This document shows, piece after piece, positions 26,867-35,148 of a stretch of 64,000 nt of DNA; position 1 is the first letter of the stretch, and each line of letters starts with the position of its first letter. The notes beneath the pieces were generated by a model, which saw nothing but the letters and a program-made list of their open reading frames with translations, searched no databases and was not told the DNA's origin. The translations under genes were made by a program, and so were the position numbers. This DNA comes from Streptomyces antarcticus (GTDB taxonomy: Bacteria; Actinomycetota; Actinomycetes; Streptomycetales; Streptomycetaceae): contig NZ_JAPNLM010000014.1 of the NCBI RefSeq assembly GCF_026627255.1, positions 62,001 through 126,000 on the forward strand, given 5' to 3'.

Positions 26867-26923
26867 GCCGGAGGGCTCCGGCCGGGAGATCCTCCGGGGG
26901 ATGATCCTTTATGCTCCAGGGTG

Positions 26924-26952
26924 TTGTGGCGGCCGGGCCCCGGCCGCCACAA
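26924..26952. promoter_or_regulatory. Perfect 29-bp inverted repeat before the thioesterase gene
   Basis: TTGTGGCGGCCGGG and its exact complement are separated by one base. It ends 7 bp before GTG 26960. It may be an operator, or a hairpin masking the start region in the mRNA. It could also help terminate fadH transcription. The start codon chosen for the next gene affects the interpretation. Confidence 0.5.
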
Positions 26953-26959
26953 TCTCCTG

Positions 26960-27373
26960 GTGACGCTGACACCGGCAGACGCAGAGAAGATCCTCGCCGA
27001 CCACTTCGCCCCCTGGGTGCTCGCCCTGGGCCTGACCGTCCAGGAGACCGGGGAGCGGCACGCCGTGCTGCGGCTGCCCTGGTCCGACACCCTGGCCCGG
27101 GACGGCGGCGGCCTCTCCGGACAGGCCCTGATGGCCGCCGCCGACACGGCCACGGTCATCGCCCTGTCCGCCGCGCGCGGGGAGTACGGGCCGATGACCA
27201 CCGTCCAGCAGTCGACCAGCTTCCAGCGGCCGGTGGTCGGCGTGGACGTGCTGATCCGCGTACGCGTCACCAAGCTCGGCCGGCGGATGGCCTTCGCCGA
27301 CGTCACCATGACCCCCGAGGGCGCCGACGAGCCGGCGGCGACGGCCTCCACGGTCTACGCCCTGCTCGGCTGA
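26960..27373 (+). CDS. PaaI family hotdog thioesterase
   Basis: A 137-residue single hotdog domain from GTG 26960; starting at GTG 26921 would add 13 residues encoded by the palindrome. Family features are ERHAVLRLPWSDTLARDGGG, the helix SGQALMAAADTATVIALSAA with its conserved Asp, and TTVQQSTSFQRPVVGVDVLI. PaaI thioesterases hydrolyse aryl- or acyl-CoA esters in the cytoplasm. No Shine-Dalgarno is obvious at either start, so a leaderless message is possible. Lying 93 bp after fadH, it may act on acyl-CoA from the same route. Confidence 0.88.
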   Translation: MTLTPADAEKILADHFAPWVLALGLTVQETGERHAVLRLPWSDTLARDGGGLSGQALMAAADTATVIALSAARGEYGPMTTVQQSTSFQRPVVGVDVLIRVRVTKLGRRMAFADVTMTPEGADEPAATASTVYALLG

Positions 27374-27407
27374 GACCGTTCCGGGGCGCCCCGGCGGCGC
27401 CGCCGCG

Positions 27408-27600
27408 TCAGCTTCCGGCTGCGACCGACGCGGCCGGGCCGACGCCGGTGAGGCGTCCCGCCTGGGCCCAGAGCCGTGCGTTCGCGCCCGGTCCAGGGCC
27501 CGGCGGGTGATGCGGGCCTCCGTGCCGGGTCCGACCAGGCCGAAGCGTCCGCCCGGTCCGTGGTAGCCGCCCGCGGTCGCGTCCGGGCTGGTGGCGCGTG
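27408..27600 (-). pseudogene. C-terminal remnant of a short-chain dehydrogenase (SDR)
   Basis: On the minus strand, residues ATSPDATAGGYHGPGGRFGL then ARITRRALDRAR resemble the tail of actinomycete SDR oxidoreductases (the GGYYGP region). A one-base frame slip near 27468 moves the reading to NARLWAQAGRLTGVG and a stop at 27408. Everything upstream, including the Rossmann fold, is missing. It lies head-to-head with the TetR remnant, so both N-termini and the shared promoter appear to have been deleted together. Confidence 0.5.
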
Positions 27601-27982
27601 CGTCGCGCGGGCCTTCGTGGAGCGGCCCGTCCGGTGCGACCTGATCGGCGCCCGCGCCGCCGTACCGGAGCGCAACGTCTCCCCGCAGGTCGCCGCCCAG
27701 TACACGAGGGCCGCCATCGCCATCGCCACCGCGCCGGCCGGGCGGGTCGCCCACCACCTGCCCGAGCCGGGGGAGCGCGACGCCTTCCGCTTCGTCGCCT
27801 TCCGCTTCGTCGCCGGAACGCTGATGGTCACCGGGGCCGTCTGGGCGCACGCCCACCCCTCCGCCGCCATGCTCGCGGCGTACGAGGAGGACCCGTTCCC
27901 GGCCGCGCTGCGCCTGGTCTTCGCCGCCACCCTGCGCGAGACGCTGGAGGTCCTGCTGTCCGGGCTGTTGGCGCGCGCCTGA
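27601..27982 (+). pseudogene. C-terminal remnant of a TetR family regulator
   Basis: From about 27610 the plus frame reads FVERPVRCDLIGARAAVPER, NVSPQVAAQYTRAAIAIATA, then VTGAVWAHAHPSAAMLAAYE and TLRETLEVLLSGLLARA before the stop. This is the ligand-binding tail of an AcrR-like TetR protein. The N-terminal helix-turn-helix is absent; upstream sequence in frame is non-homologous. A short DAFRFVAFRFVAG duplication (FRFVAF repeat) is also unusual. Probably non-functional. Confidence 0.6.
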
Positions 27983-28056
27983 GCCGCTCCTCTGCGATCG
28001 TGGGTCATCATTGCGGATCGCGCGGCGGACCGCACCGGGTCGCACGAGGAGTGGAC

Positions 28057-28509
28057 ATGTCCGGACAGTTCGAGGCGAGCGTGGAGATCGACCGGCCGAT
28101 CGAGGCGGTCTTCGCCTACCTCGCCGACGGGCGCCACGACCCCGAGTTCAGCCCGCGGGTCCAGGAGATCACCAAGACGCCCGACGGCCCGACGGCCGTC
28201 GGCACGGTCTTCCGCAGCACGGTCAAGGACGCCGGGATGAAGACCGGCCGCGAGTTCCGCATCACCGCGTACGAGCCACCGGGGCTGATCCGCTGGACGG
28301 AGCAGACCAAGAACCTGGTCACCGCGTCCGGCGGCTACGACCTCGAAGCCCTCCCCGGCGGCCGCACCCGCGTCCGGATCTTCAACACCCTGGAGGGCCA
28401 CGGGATCGGCAAGCTCCTCGTAGGCCTGGCCGTGAGCGCGGCCCGCAAGGACGCCCCCGACTTCGGCCGCCGCATCAAATCGGCGGCCGAGGCGTCCCTC
28501 GCCCCCTAG
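28057..28509 (+). CDS. SRPBCC family (polyketide cyclase/dehydrase-like) protein
   Basis: A 150-residue START/Bet v1-fold protein. It starts MSGQFEASVEIDRPIEAVFA, with LADGRHDPEFSPRVQEI next, TGREFRITAYEPPGLIRWTE in the middle and the long C-terminal helix SAARKDAPDFGRRIKSAAEA. Such proteins bind hydrophobic ligands; substrate unknown. ATG 28057 follows GAGGAG. It is the only intact gene among several remnants between 27.4 and 29.8 kb. Confidence 0.88.
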   Translation: MSGQFEASVEIDRPIEAVFAYLADGRHDPEFSPRVQEITKTPDGPTAVGTVFRSTVKDAGMKTGREFRITAYEPPGLIRWTEQTKNLVTASGGYDLEALPGGRTRVRIFNTLEGHGIGKLLVGLAVSAARKDAPDFGRRIKSAAEASLAP

Positions 28510-28510
28510 G

Positions 28511-28720
28511 GTGTGCCGTCAAAGTCGTTCGGTGGGCCGTGAAGTCCTGCTCGCACCGCCCGACTCGCTGCTGTACGTGAGCCGTTGGTGCAGCGAGGAG
28601 GACCTGGTGGCCTACGCCCGCGGGCACTGGCGCGACCGGCCCGTGCTGCTGCCGGGCAAGGGTGGGTACCTCGAAGAACCGCTTCGCGTACGCCACTTCG
28701 TGCGCGCACCGCCGGCCTGA
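28511..28720 (+). pseudogene. C-terminal remnant, possibly an antibiotic-biosynthesis-monooxygenase-like (ABM) protein
   Basis: After a poor beginning, the frame reads VGREVLLAPPDSLLYVSRWC, then SEEDLVAYARGHWRDRPVLL and EEPLRVRHFVRA. This resembles the second half of a dimeric alpha-beta-barrel monooxygenase domain. No upstream half, start or ribosome site is visible, because the SRPBCC gene ends one base before. A 5' deletion is the simplest explanation. The family assignment is tentative. Confidence 0.4.
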
Positions 28721-28749
28721 CCCCTCGGGGCCGCCGGGGCTCCGGCCGA

Positions 28750-29278
28750 TCAGCCGCGGCTCCAGCGGAAGTCCGCCTCCGGGAAGCGGGCCGAGGGGGC
28801 GTCCAGGAGGGGTGAGCGGCGGCCCAGCAGGAACCGGTCGAAGAACGCGCGGGCATAGGCCCGGATCACTTCCGCGGACCGCGCCGGGGCCAGGGTGCCC
28901 AGCAGCTCCGCGTACAGGTCCGCCGGCCAGGCGTCCCGCAGGCCGCCCGGCTCCGCGAAGTGCGGCAGGTCGGTGAACGCCAGGTGGCCGCTGCCCGTGA
29001 TCCGCACCTGGCGTGCCCAGCCGCGCTGGTGGCCGCGCCACCGCCGCCAGGTGTCGTGGTCCTCCAGCGCGGTGAGCAGGAGGTAGGGCCGGTCCAGCCC
29101 GAGGTCCGCCACCGGCGAGCCGAAGAACGCCCCGTCCAGGCCCAGTCCGGCCCGGAAGCGGCCGTCGACGCGCAGGGCCTCGGCCGCCGCGGCCCCGCCC
29201 ATCGAGTGGCCCAGGACCCCGATCCGTGCCGGGTCCGCGACCGGCCACCCCGGCCGCCGTCCCCGTACGCCCGGCGGC
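28750..29278 (-). pseudogene. C-terminal remnant of an alpha/beta hydrolase (PAF-acetylhydrolase-like)
   Basis: The minus frame reads GWPVADPARIGVLGHSMGGA (nucleophile elbow GHSMG), then ALRVDGRFRAGLGLDGAFFG, DRPYLLLTALEDHDTW and a C-terminus through to FRWSRG and a stop at 28750. The half before the nucleophile strand, about 150-200 residues, is missing. The frame abuts the stop codon of the epoxide-hydrolase remnant. An ATG within the elbow (29202) would give only an inactive tail. Confidence 0.6.
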
Positions 29279-29787
29279 TCAGTTCGGGTCCGCCGCCGAC
29301 GCAGTCCGGTAGGGGCGGAACAACGCGCGCAGTTCCTCCGCGTACAGCTCGGGTTCCTCGAAGGCGGCGAAGTGACGGCGATCGAGTCGAGGGCCGCGCC
29401 GGCCGGGGTCGGTCAGCAGCGGGACGGCCTTCTGGTAGCGCCAGAACGAGTCCGGCCAGCCGTGGCAGAGGACCAGCGGCAGCACGGGCCCCGCCGGCGC
29501 GACGGCCCGGGCGGGCACGAAGTGGATGCCGAGTCCGCCGAGCGGGACGCGGAAGCGGGGGAGCCGGGCGAGGGCGGCCTCCTGGGCCGGCCAGTCGAAC
29601 CCGTCCGCCCAGTACGCGACGAGTTCGCGGAGGTGGGCGAGGTCGGTTCCGAGCGACCACCCCGCGTCCTGCGGCGCGTCCGGCCACCGCGTCGCGCGCA
29701 GCCGCGCGCGGAAGTCCTCGAGCGCCGCGGGCGCGGCCGCGGGGTGAACGGCTCGGGGCGGGGCAGGGCGTCCGGCATGGGGCGCAT
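29279..29787 (-). pseudogene. Epoxide hydrolase remnant with frameshift and internal deletion
   Basis: Starts MPDALPRPEPF (ATG 29778), but one base is missing near 29740. The epoxide-hydrolase N-terminal domain then continues in another frame (ALEDFRARLRATRWPDAPQD, LAHLRELVAYWADGFDW, GLGIHFVPA). The frame runs LPLVLCHGWPDSFWRYQKAV and PLLTDPGRRG, then jumps straight to the extreme C-terminus (HFAAFEEPELYAEELRALFR). The central catalytic core, roughly 200 residues including the nucleophile, is gone. Two independent lesions make it a clear pseudogene. Confidence 0.75.
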
Positions 29788-29972
29788 GCTGGCGCGCCGG
29801 CCCCGTCCGCCCGCGGCGGTACGGCCCCGCCCGCGCCTGACGGTACGGCCCCGTCCGCCCGCCGCGGCGCGGCCCCGGTGCCGGGCGCGACGGTACGGCC
29901 CGGGCGCCGCCCGCTGCGGCGCGGACGGTGCCCGGGCCGGGGCCCGTCGCGGTGTGCCGACCGGTCAGGCGG
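29788..29972. repeat. GC-rich repetitive spacer
   Basis: 185 bp containing three imperfect copies of cggtacggccccg followed by ccgcccg-type sequence. No gene. It lies downstream of the leftward peptidase-like gene and upstream of the hydrolase remnant. Confidence 0.5.
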
Positions 29973-31553
29973 TCAGAACCGCCCGGGCCCGGCCGGGAAC
30001 GGCAGCTGCTTCGCCGGGTTCCGGGACAGCCGCTGCCCCGGGTCGGCCGGCGGGCTCTGGCAGGTCACGTCCTCCGCGGGCAGCCGGCCGGTGGTCAGGT
30101 AGGCGTTGACCGTGGGGTTGACGCAGGAGGCCGGGTCGACGAGGTACACGGCGTGGCCCTCACCGCCGGCCGCCAGCACCATGCGGGAACCCTTGAGCGC
30201 GCGGTGCAGGCCCTGGCCGCTGGAGAGCGGGGTCTGCGAGTCCCACTCGTTCTGCACGGTCAGGACGTTGGCCCGCTTGTTCATCGGCGTGGCCGACTCG
30301 ACCGGCCGGTCCCAGAAGGCACACGGCTTGATGTTGGACGCCATGTCCCCGTACAGCGGGTACTTCGCCTTGTCCTTCGCCGCGTCCCGCGCGTACTGCT
30401 CGGTGTAGCGGGGCCAGGCGCCGGTGTCCCCGCACAGGACCGACCACAGGACAGCGGTGCCGTTGTCCGCGACCGGCTGCGGGTCGGCGGCCCGCCCGCC
30501 GGCGATCAGCTTCCTCAGGTCCGGCGCGGCCGCGCCCCCGGGCACGGGGGTGCCCTCGGCCGCGGCCTTGATCTGCTGGACGACGGCCGAGGCCTGCGCC
30601 GGGTAGAAGAAGACGGCCCGGGCGGCCCGGATGTCGACGCCCGTGATCTTCGTGCCGAAGTAGTCGATCGGCTCCCGGTCCGCGCGCGCCACCAGACCCC
30701 AGAACGTCTCCGACACCGCCCCGGGCGTCGCCCCGAGCCCGTACTGGTCCGAGCGCTCGGCGGCCCACCGCGTCCACCGCTCGTACGCGGGCTCTGCCTC
30801 GGTTGCCCACACCTGGATCATGCCGCGCCAGATGCGCTGGGGGTCCACCCCGCTGTCCAGGACGAAGCGGTCGGTGCGCTGCGGGAACATCTGCGAGTAC
30901 ACCGCGCCGAGGTACGTCCCGTACGAGTAGCCCACGTACGAGATCTTTCGCTCGCCCAGCACCGCGCGGATCGTGTCCATGTCGCGCGCCGTGTTGCGCG
31001 TGGTGATGTACGGGATCACGTCGCCGGACTTCTCGCGGCACTTCTCCGCGACGGTACGGGCCCAGGCCACGTCGGCCGCGTAGGTCTCGGGCCGGTACGG
31101 CCGGTCGATGACCTCCTCGGCCGGGGTCAGCCCGCAGGTGACGGGGCTGCTCCGGCCGACGCCGCGCGGGTCGAAGCCGATGAGGTCGTACTGGTCCCGT
31201 ACGTCCTTCGGCATCAGCTCGTTCATCATCACCGGGTCGGAGAGCCCACTGCCGCCCGGTCCGCCGGGGTTGAACAGCATGACGCCGTGCCGCCTGGCGG
31301 GATTCTCGGTCTTCAGACGGGATATCGCGAGGTCGATCGTGCGCCCCTCGGGGCGCCGGTAGTCGAGCGGGACCTTCAGGGTGGCGCACTCGTACGAGGC
31401 CGGCTGGTCCTCGGCACAGCGGTGCCAGGCGGGCTTCTGCTTGAGGTACGCCGCCTCCGGTGCGGCGAAGGCCTGGGTCGCACCCAGCATGGGAAGCGTG
31501 GTCGCGATGAGACCGGCGATGGTGAGCAGCGGTGCGAGGCGTTTCAGACGCAC
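29973..31553 (-). CDS. Secreted alpha/beta hydrolase, tripeptidyl aminopeptidase (TAP) family
   Basis: A 526-residue exported serine peptidase-like protein that probably removes N-terminal tripeptides, as in Streptomyces Tap. The GTG at 31553 (GAGGAA upstream) begins a signal peptide, VRLKRLAPLLTIAGLIATTL. Key parts are the oxyanion loop FNPGGPGGSG, GFDPRGVGRSSPV, the nucleophile elbow SYVGYSYGTYLG near residue 205, a C-terminal TAP-like domain with ANVLTVQNEWDSQTPL, and the catalytic His in GGEGHAVY. The frame extends to 31613, but that start lacks a site and would bury the signal peptide. Confidence 0.93.
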   Translation of the reverse strand: MRLKRLAPLLTIAGLIATTLPMLGATQAFAAPEAAYLKQKPAWHRCAEDQPASYECATLKVPLDYRRPEGRTIDLAISRLKTENPARRHGVMLFNPGGPGGSGLSDPVMMNELMPKDVRDQYDLIGFDPRGVGRSSPVTCGLTPAEEVIDRPYRPETYAADVAWARTVAEKCREKSGDVIPYITTRNTARDMDTIRAVLGERKISYVGYSYGTYLGAVYSQMFPQRTDRFVLDSGVDPQRIWRGMIQVWATEAEPAYERWTRWAAERSDQYGLGATPGAVSETFWGLVARADREPIDYFGTKITGVDIRAARAVFFYPAQASAVVQQIKAAAEGTPVPGGAAAPDLRKLIAGGRAADPQPVADNGTAVLWSVLCGDTGAWPRYTEQYARDAAKDKAKYPLYGDMASNIKPCAFWDRPVESATPMNKRANVLTVQNEWDSQTPLSSGQGLHRALKGSRMVLAAGGEGHAVYLVDPASCVNPTVNAYLTTGRLPAEDVTCQSPPADPGQRLSRNPAKQLPFPAGPGRF

Positions 31554-31726
31554 GGGCGGTTCCTCAGGGTCGGTGAATTCGACGAATTCGCTTACCCGTC
31601 CACCTTGTTGCATACATCAGCGGGACCGAATCATCCCGAAGGGCCGGTCCCTGTGCACCTCGCGAATGAGCTGAAATCTGGACAACTGGCCGACACGCCG
31701 CGTTTGATGCGTGAGACCGCGGCGCG

Positions 31727-32293
31727 TCAGTGGCCCGTGTGGTCGGCGCCGTTCTCGAGGGAGCCGCCGATCCGGCCGCGCAGGCCGCCCAGGGCGTCCG
31801 CCGACTGTGCGGTGACCACCCACCGGTCGCCGACCAGGTAGAGGCCGCCGTACGCTTGGGCCTCCGTCAGCCAGGAGCGCAGTCCCTGCTCGGCGGCGAA
31901 GGTGGCGATGCGAAAGGGGCCCTGCGTGCTCTCGCAGCCGCCCTGACGCAACTCCTCTGCCTGCACGCTGACTTCGGCGGCGCAGCCGATGGCGGCGGCG
32001 ATCTCCTCGATCGTGGTGGAGGGGGCGCCGGGGGACGGGGCGCCGGGGGAGGGGGCGGCGCTGCCGGCGGGCGGGGAGGCGTCGCCGGACGCGGACCCGG
32101 TCTTCGCCGCCGGGTGGGCCGAACCGTGCCCGGCCACGGGGTGCGCCGCCGAGGCGCCGGAGCAGCCGGCGCTCAGCAGCGTGGCGCAGACCGCGGCGAT
32201 CGCCGCGAGTGCGTGCCGCGGCCGCCGGATCCGGCGGATCCGGTGGACCCGGCACGGTCGGATGTCGTCACGCTGCGGTTCGGTCCTCGGCAT
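31727..32293 (-). CDS. Small secreted lipoprotein, hypothetical
   Basis: A 188-residue predicted lipoprotein. ATG 32293 is preceded by GAGG; a longer frame to 32446 lacks a site. A basic N-terminus with VHRIRRIRRPRHALAAIA precedes the lipobox LLSAGC near residue 43, followed by a Ser/Pro/Gly-rich tether. The C-terminal ~85 residues form a compact domain with two Cys (AAAIGCAAEVSVQAEELRQG, then GCESTQGPFRIATFAAEQGL) and LYLVGDRWVVTAQSADAL. The pattern is common in streptomycete envelope proteins of unknown role. It follows the secreted-repeat lipoprotein gene by 200 bp on the same strand. Confidence 0.75.
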   Translation of the reverse strand: MPRTEPQRDDIRPCRVHRIRRIRRPRHALAAIAAVCATLLSAGCSGASAAHPVAGHGSAHPAAKTGSASGDASPPAGSAAPSPGAPSPGAPSTTIEEIAAAIGCAAEVSVQAEELRQGGCESTQGPFRIATFAAEQGLRSWLTEAQAYGGLYLVGDRWVVTAQSADALGGLRGRIGGSLENGADHTGH

Positions 32294-32492
32294 GGGTACC
32301 TCATCGGCTGGTCGGAAGGACGGCCGCGGTGTCCCGGGCGCGGGGAGCTCGCCCGGGACACCGCGAGTAAGGGGTGCGGGATCGTCCGGACCGCCCTTTC
32401 GGGGCGGGCCCGGCCCGCGAGCGACGGCCTGGGTGCTGTCGTCCAACCGGCCCAGGCCGCTCGGGGATGCTTCTGGATCGGAGCGGGGACGC

Positions 32493-33557
32493 CTAGCTCA
32501 CGGCCTTGGCCTTCTTGCCCTTCTCGGTCACGGCGAACCAGAGGCCCTGCTTGTTGTGACCGGTGATGTCACCGGCTTCCTTGTCACCGGTGAAGGAATA
32601 GACGGGCCAGCAGTCGATGGTCAGCTGCTCGCTTCCGTCGGGCCTTTTCACCGTCCCGATCATTTCGGCGGCAATTCCCTTCACCTTCGTCTTGTCGACG
32701 GGCTTGGCGGGCTTCCAGGTATCGAGGCAGGCCCCGACGCAGCCGATTTTCATCGGCCACGCGCTGTCCTTGTCGAAGCGGTAGAGCGTCCGCCCCTCCG
32801 CGTCGGCGACGATGGTGCCCAATACGGCATTCGTGCGGGCGGAAAGCTCGATCGCCGCTTCCTTCTGCTTCTCCTCGGACGCCTCCGGTGCCGGGGCGGG
32901 GGCCGGCGCCGCGCCGGCGCCCGATCCCTGGCCCTCGCCCTTCCCGCCCGCCGCGGCCGGCTTCCCGTCGGCTCCCAGGACGTGCCAGGTACCGCCGACG
33001 CCCTCACCGAGCGTGTCCCCCGGCTTGGTGTCCTTCGCGTAGCGGTACACGGGCCACCCCGCGAGCGTCAGCTGCCGGGTGCCGTCGGCCCGGGCGACGG
33101 AACCGAGCAGGCCCGCGTCGATGCCCGCCCCGGCCTTCGCGTCGTCCGCCGCCACCGCGGGCCAGACCTTCGCGCAGTCGCCCTCGCAGTTCGACTTGGG
33201 GGGCTTCGGTGTGTCCTTGTCGAAGCGGTAGAGCGTCCAGCCCTCACCGTCGGTGACCGCGGAGCCGAGCCCCGGGACGTCCCGCACCTTGAGCTCCCCG
33301 GCCGGACCGGCCTTGGCGGCCGCGCCCGCGGCGTCGGGGGTGACGCTGCCGTACCCGGCGCCCGCCCCCGCGCCCGCTTCCATTTCGGCCCCGTAGCCGC
33401 CGTTCGAATCGTAGGCCGAGCCGAGCTGTTTACCGGAGCCCGCCGGCTGTACTGCGCTCGCATTTCCGGAGGACGTGTCGGCGGCTCCGCACCCTGCGGT
33501 CAGCAGCAGTACCGCTACCGCCGATCCGGCGATTACTCCACGACGCCTTGTGTTCAC
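32493..33557 (-). CDS. Lipoprotein with tandem secreted repeats (PF03640/COG4315-like), SCO0930-like
   Basis: A 354-residue lipoprotein. The GTG start at 33557 follows AAGGAGA, and the lipobox is VLLLTAGC. Four half-repeats of the 'secreted repeat of unknown function' are visible. They combine a VTDGEGWTLYRFDKD or VADAEGRTLYRFDKD half with a Cys-pair half (SNCEGDCAKVWPAV; KIGCVGACLDTWKP). LTLAGWPVYRYAKD and LTIDCWPVYSFTGD are the matching strands. An Ala/Pro/Gly linker near residue 220 splits the two pairs. The domain is often found in exported proteins next to electron-transfer genes. Here it lies just downstream of the NADH-dehydrogenase-like fusion gene. Confidence 0.88.
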   Translation of the reverse strand: MNTRRRGVIAGSAVAVLLLTAGCGAADTSSGNASAVQPAGSGKQLGSAYDSNGGYGAEMEAGAGAGAGYGSVTPDAAGAAAKAGPAGELKVRDVPGLGSAVTDGEGWTLYRFDKDTPKPPKSNCEGDCAKVWPAVAADDAKAGAGIDAGLLGSVARADGTRQLTLAGWPVYRYAKDTKPGDTLGEGVGGTWHVLGADGKPAAAGGKGEGQGSGAGAAPAPAPAPEASEEKQKEAAIELSARTNAVLGTIVADAEGRTLYRFDKDSAWPMKIGCVGACLDTWKPAKPVDKTKVKGIAAEMIGTVKRPDGSEQLTIDCWPVYSFTGDKEAGDITGHNKQGLWFAVTEKGKKAKAVS

Positions 33558-33699
33558 GATCTCTCCTTCAATTCGGTTCCGTGTTCGTGTGCCTTCGCTC
33601 ATTGATACGGGGCCCGCGTCGGCGGGCGTTCATATCCCACGGAATTTGTCAGATCGCGCCAACATTGAACTCGCAAGCCGTCCAAGGCCGTTCACGGCC

Positions 33700-35148
33700 T
33701 CATTCCAGGATGCGCAGGGCGAGCGCCGGGCAGCGCCGCACGGCGCGCAGCGCCTTCGTCCGCAGCCGGCCCGGTACGGCCATGGAGGCCTCGGCGGGAT
33801 AGCCGTCCGCGTCGAGCCGCACCACGTCGGGAAGGATGTCCACGCACAGCCCGTGCCCCTTGCACAGCGTCCAGTCCACGACGAGCCGCTCCGGGCTCTC
33901 GTCCTCGGGCAGCGGCAGGGCTCCCAGGACCCGCCTCCCGCACCCGCTGCCGAGCGCGTGGTCCCGGAACTCGTCGGGGAACGCGGACAGGGCCGAGGCG
34001 ACGAAGCGCGACGTGCCGTCCGGATGACTGCACGCACCGCGCTTCATGACGCCCGCCATCCGCGCTTCCAGCATCTCCAGCGCCGTCCTGCCGCCGCCCC
34101 GCAGGGCCTCGTCCAGTACGTCCGCAAGCGCGGGCAGCCCGCGTACGCAGGGTCCGCACTGGCCGGCGGTCTCGTTCGCCATCCAGCGGGTGACCCGCGC
34201 CACCTCGCCCATCGGGCAGGTGTCCTCGGGCAGCGGGAGCACCGCTCCCGCGCCCAGTCTCGCCCCCAGGGACTCCAGGGACTCCCGGGAGATCTCCGCG
34301 TAGCGGGCGGATCCGGGGTCCAGCCACTTGCCGTGGTAACCGCCGACGAGCACGCCCTGCCCGGGGCCGGTGCCGCACAGTTCCAGGACGTACGCCATCG
34401 AGGTCCCCGCCGGCACCTCGACGACGGTGGCCCCCGCGACGGTCAGCATGATGGTGCCCGGCTCCGAGGGGAGCCCGACCGTACGGAAGTCCAGCGCGCC
34501 CAGCCGTGCGGCGAGGGCCAGCTGGGCGAAGGTCTCGGTGTTCGACAGCAGGGTGGGCACTCCGCCCAGCCCCCGCTCACTGGTCCGTACCTTCTGCCCC
34601 GAGGGAAGGGTCGGGCCGCCGTTCAATCCGCTGATCATCGCGGTGCCCTCGCCCGTGACGAAGCGTTCGGGAAGCCGTCCCACGCGCACCCGGCGACCGG
34701 ACGGGCCGCGCTCCGCGATGGCCTCCCGCACCGACTGCTCCACGTCGTCCCGGGTGACGGCGACCACGACGTCCTCGGCGTCGAGCGCCGCGGCCGCCAG
34801 CAGCGCGCCGTCGATGACCAGGTGCGGGGCGTGCAGCAGCAGGGCCTTGTCCTTGAGGCAACTCGGCTCCCCCTCGCTCCCGTTGACGACGACCGCGGTC
34901 CGGCCGTCGCGGCCCCGGGCCGAGCGCATCACGGCGCGCAGCTTGCGGTGGAAGGGGAAGGCGGCCCCGCCGCGGCCCCGGAGGTCGATGTTGTCGGCGA
35001 GTTCGACGAGCTCGTCCGGGCGGTAGAGGGGGAGCGAACCGTGGGTCGTCAGGTGCGCGACCCGGTCGAGCCGCGGAACCTGGTCGAGTCCGGCCAGCAG
35101 CCGGGGGGCGCCCACGCAGCCGAGGCTGGGGCGCGGCCCGCCGCTCAC
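33700..35148 (-). CDS. NuoF-like NADH dehydrogenase fused to a C-terminal ferredoxin
   Basis: A 482-residue soluble electron-transfer protein. Residues ~30-215 form the complex-I 51-kDa flavin/NADH domain (DLRGRGGAAFPFHRKL, VVVNGSEGEPSCLKDKALLL). An SLBB-like domain follows (MLTVAGATVVEVPAGTSMAY), then the NADH_4Fe-4S region with CPMGE, AGQCGPC and CSHPDG ligands. A ferredoxin is appended from ~residue 420 (VDWTLCKGHGLCVDILPDVV, RCPALALRILE); its three visible Cys suggest a [3Fe-4S] cluster. The GTG start at 35148 overlaps the stop of the membrane gene (GTGA), so the two are coupled. It probably moves electrons from NAD(P)H to that membrane protein. Confidence 0.88.
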   Translation of the reverse strand: MSGGPRPSLGCVGAPRLLAGLDQVPRLDRVAHLTTHGSLPLYRPDELVELADNIDLRGRGGAAFPFHRKLRAVMRSARGRDGRTAVVVNGSEGEPSCLKDKALLLHAPHLVIDGALLAAAALDAEDVVVAVTRDDVEQSVREAIAERGPSGRRVRVGRLPERFVTGEGTAMISGLNGGPTLPSGQKVRTSERGLGGVPTLLSNTETFAQLALAARLGALDFRTVGLPSEPGTIMLTVAGATVVEVPAGTSMAYVLELCGTGPGQGVLVGGYHGKWLDPGSARYAEISRESLESLGARLGAGAVLPLPEDTCPMGEVARVTRWMANETAGQCGPCVRGLPALADVLDEALRGGGRTALEMLEARMAGVMKRGACSHPDGTSRFVASALSAFPDEFRDHALGSGCGRRVLGALPLPEDESPERLVVDWTLCKGHGLCVDILPDVVRLDADGYPAEASMAVPGRLRTKALRAVRRCPALALRILE

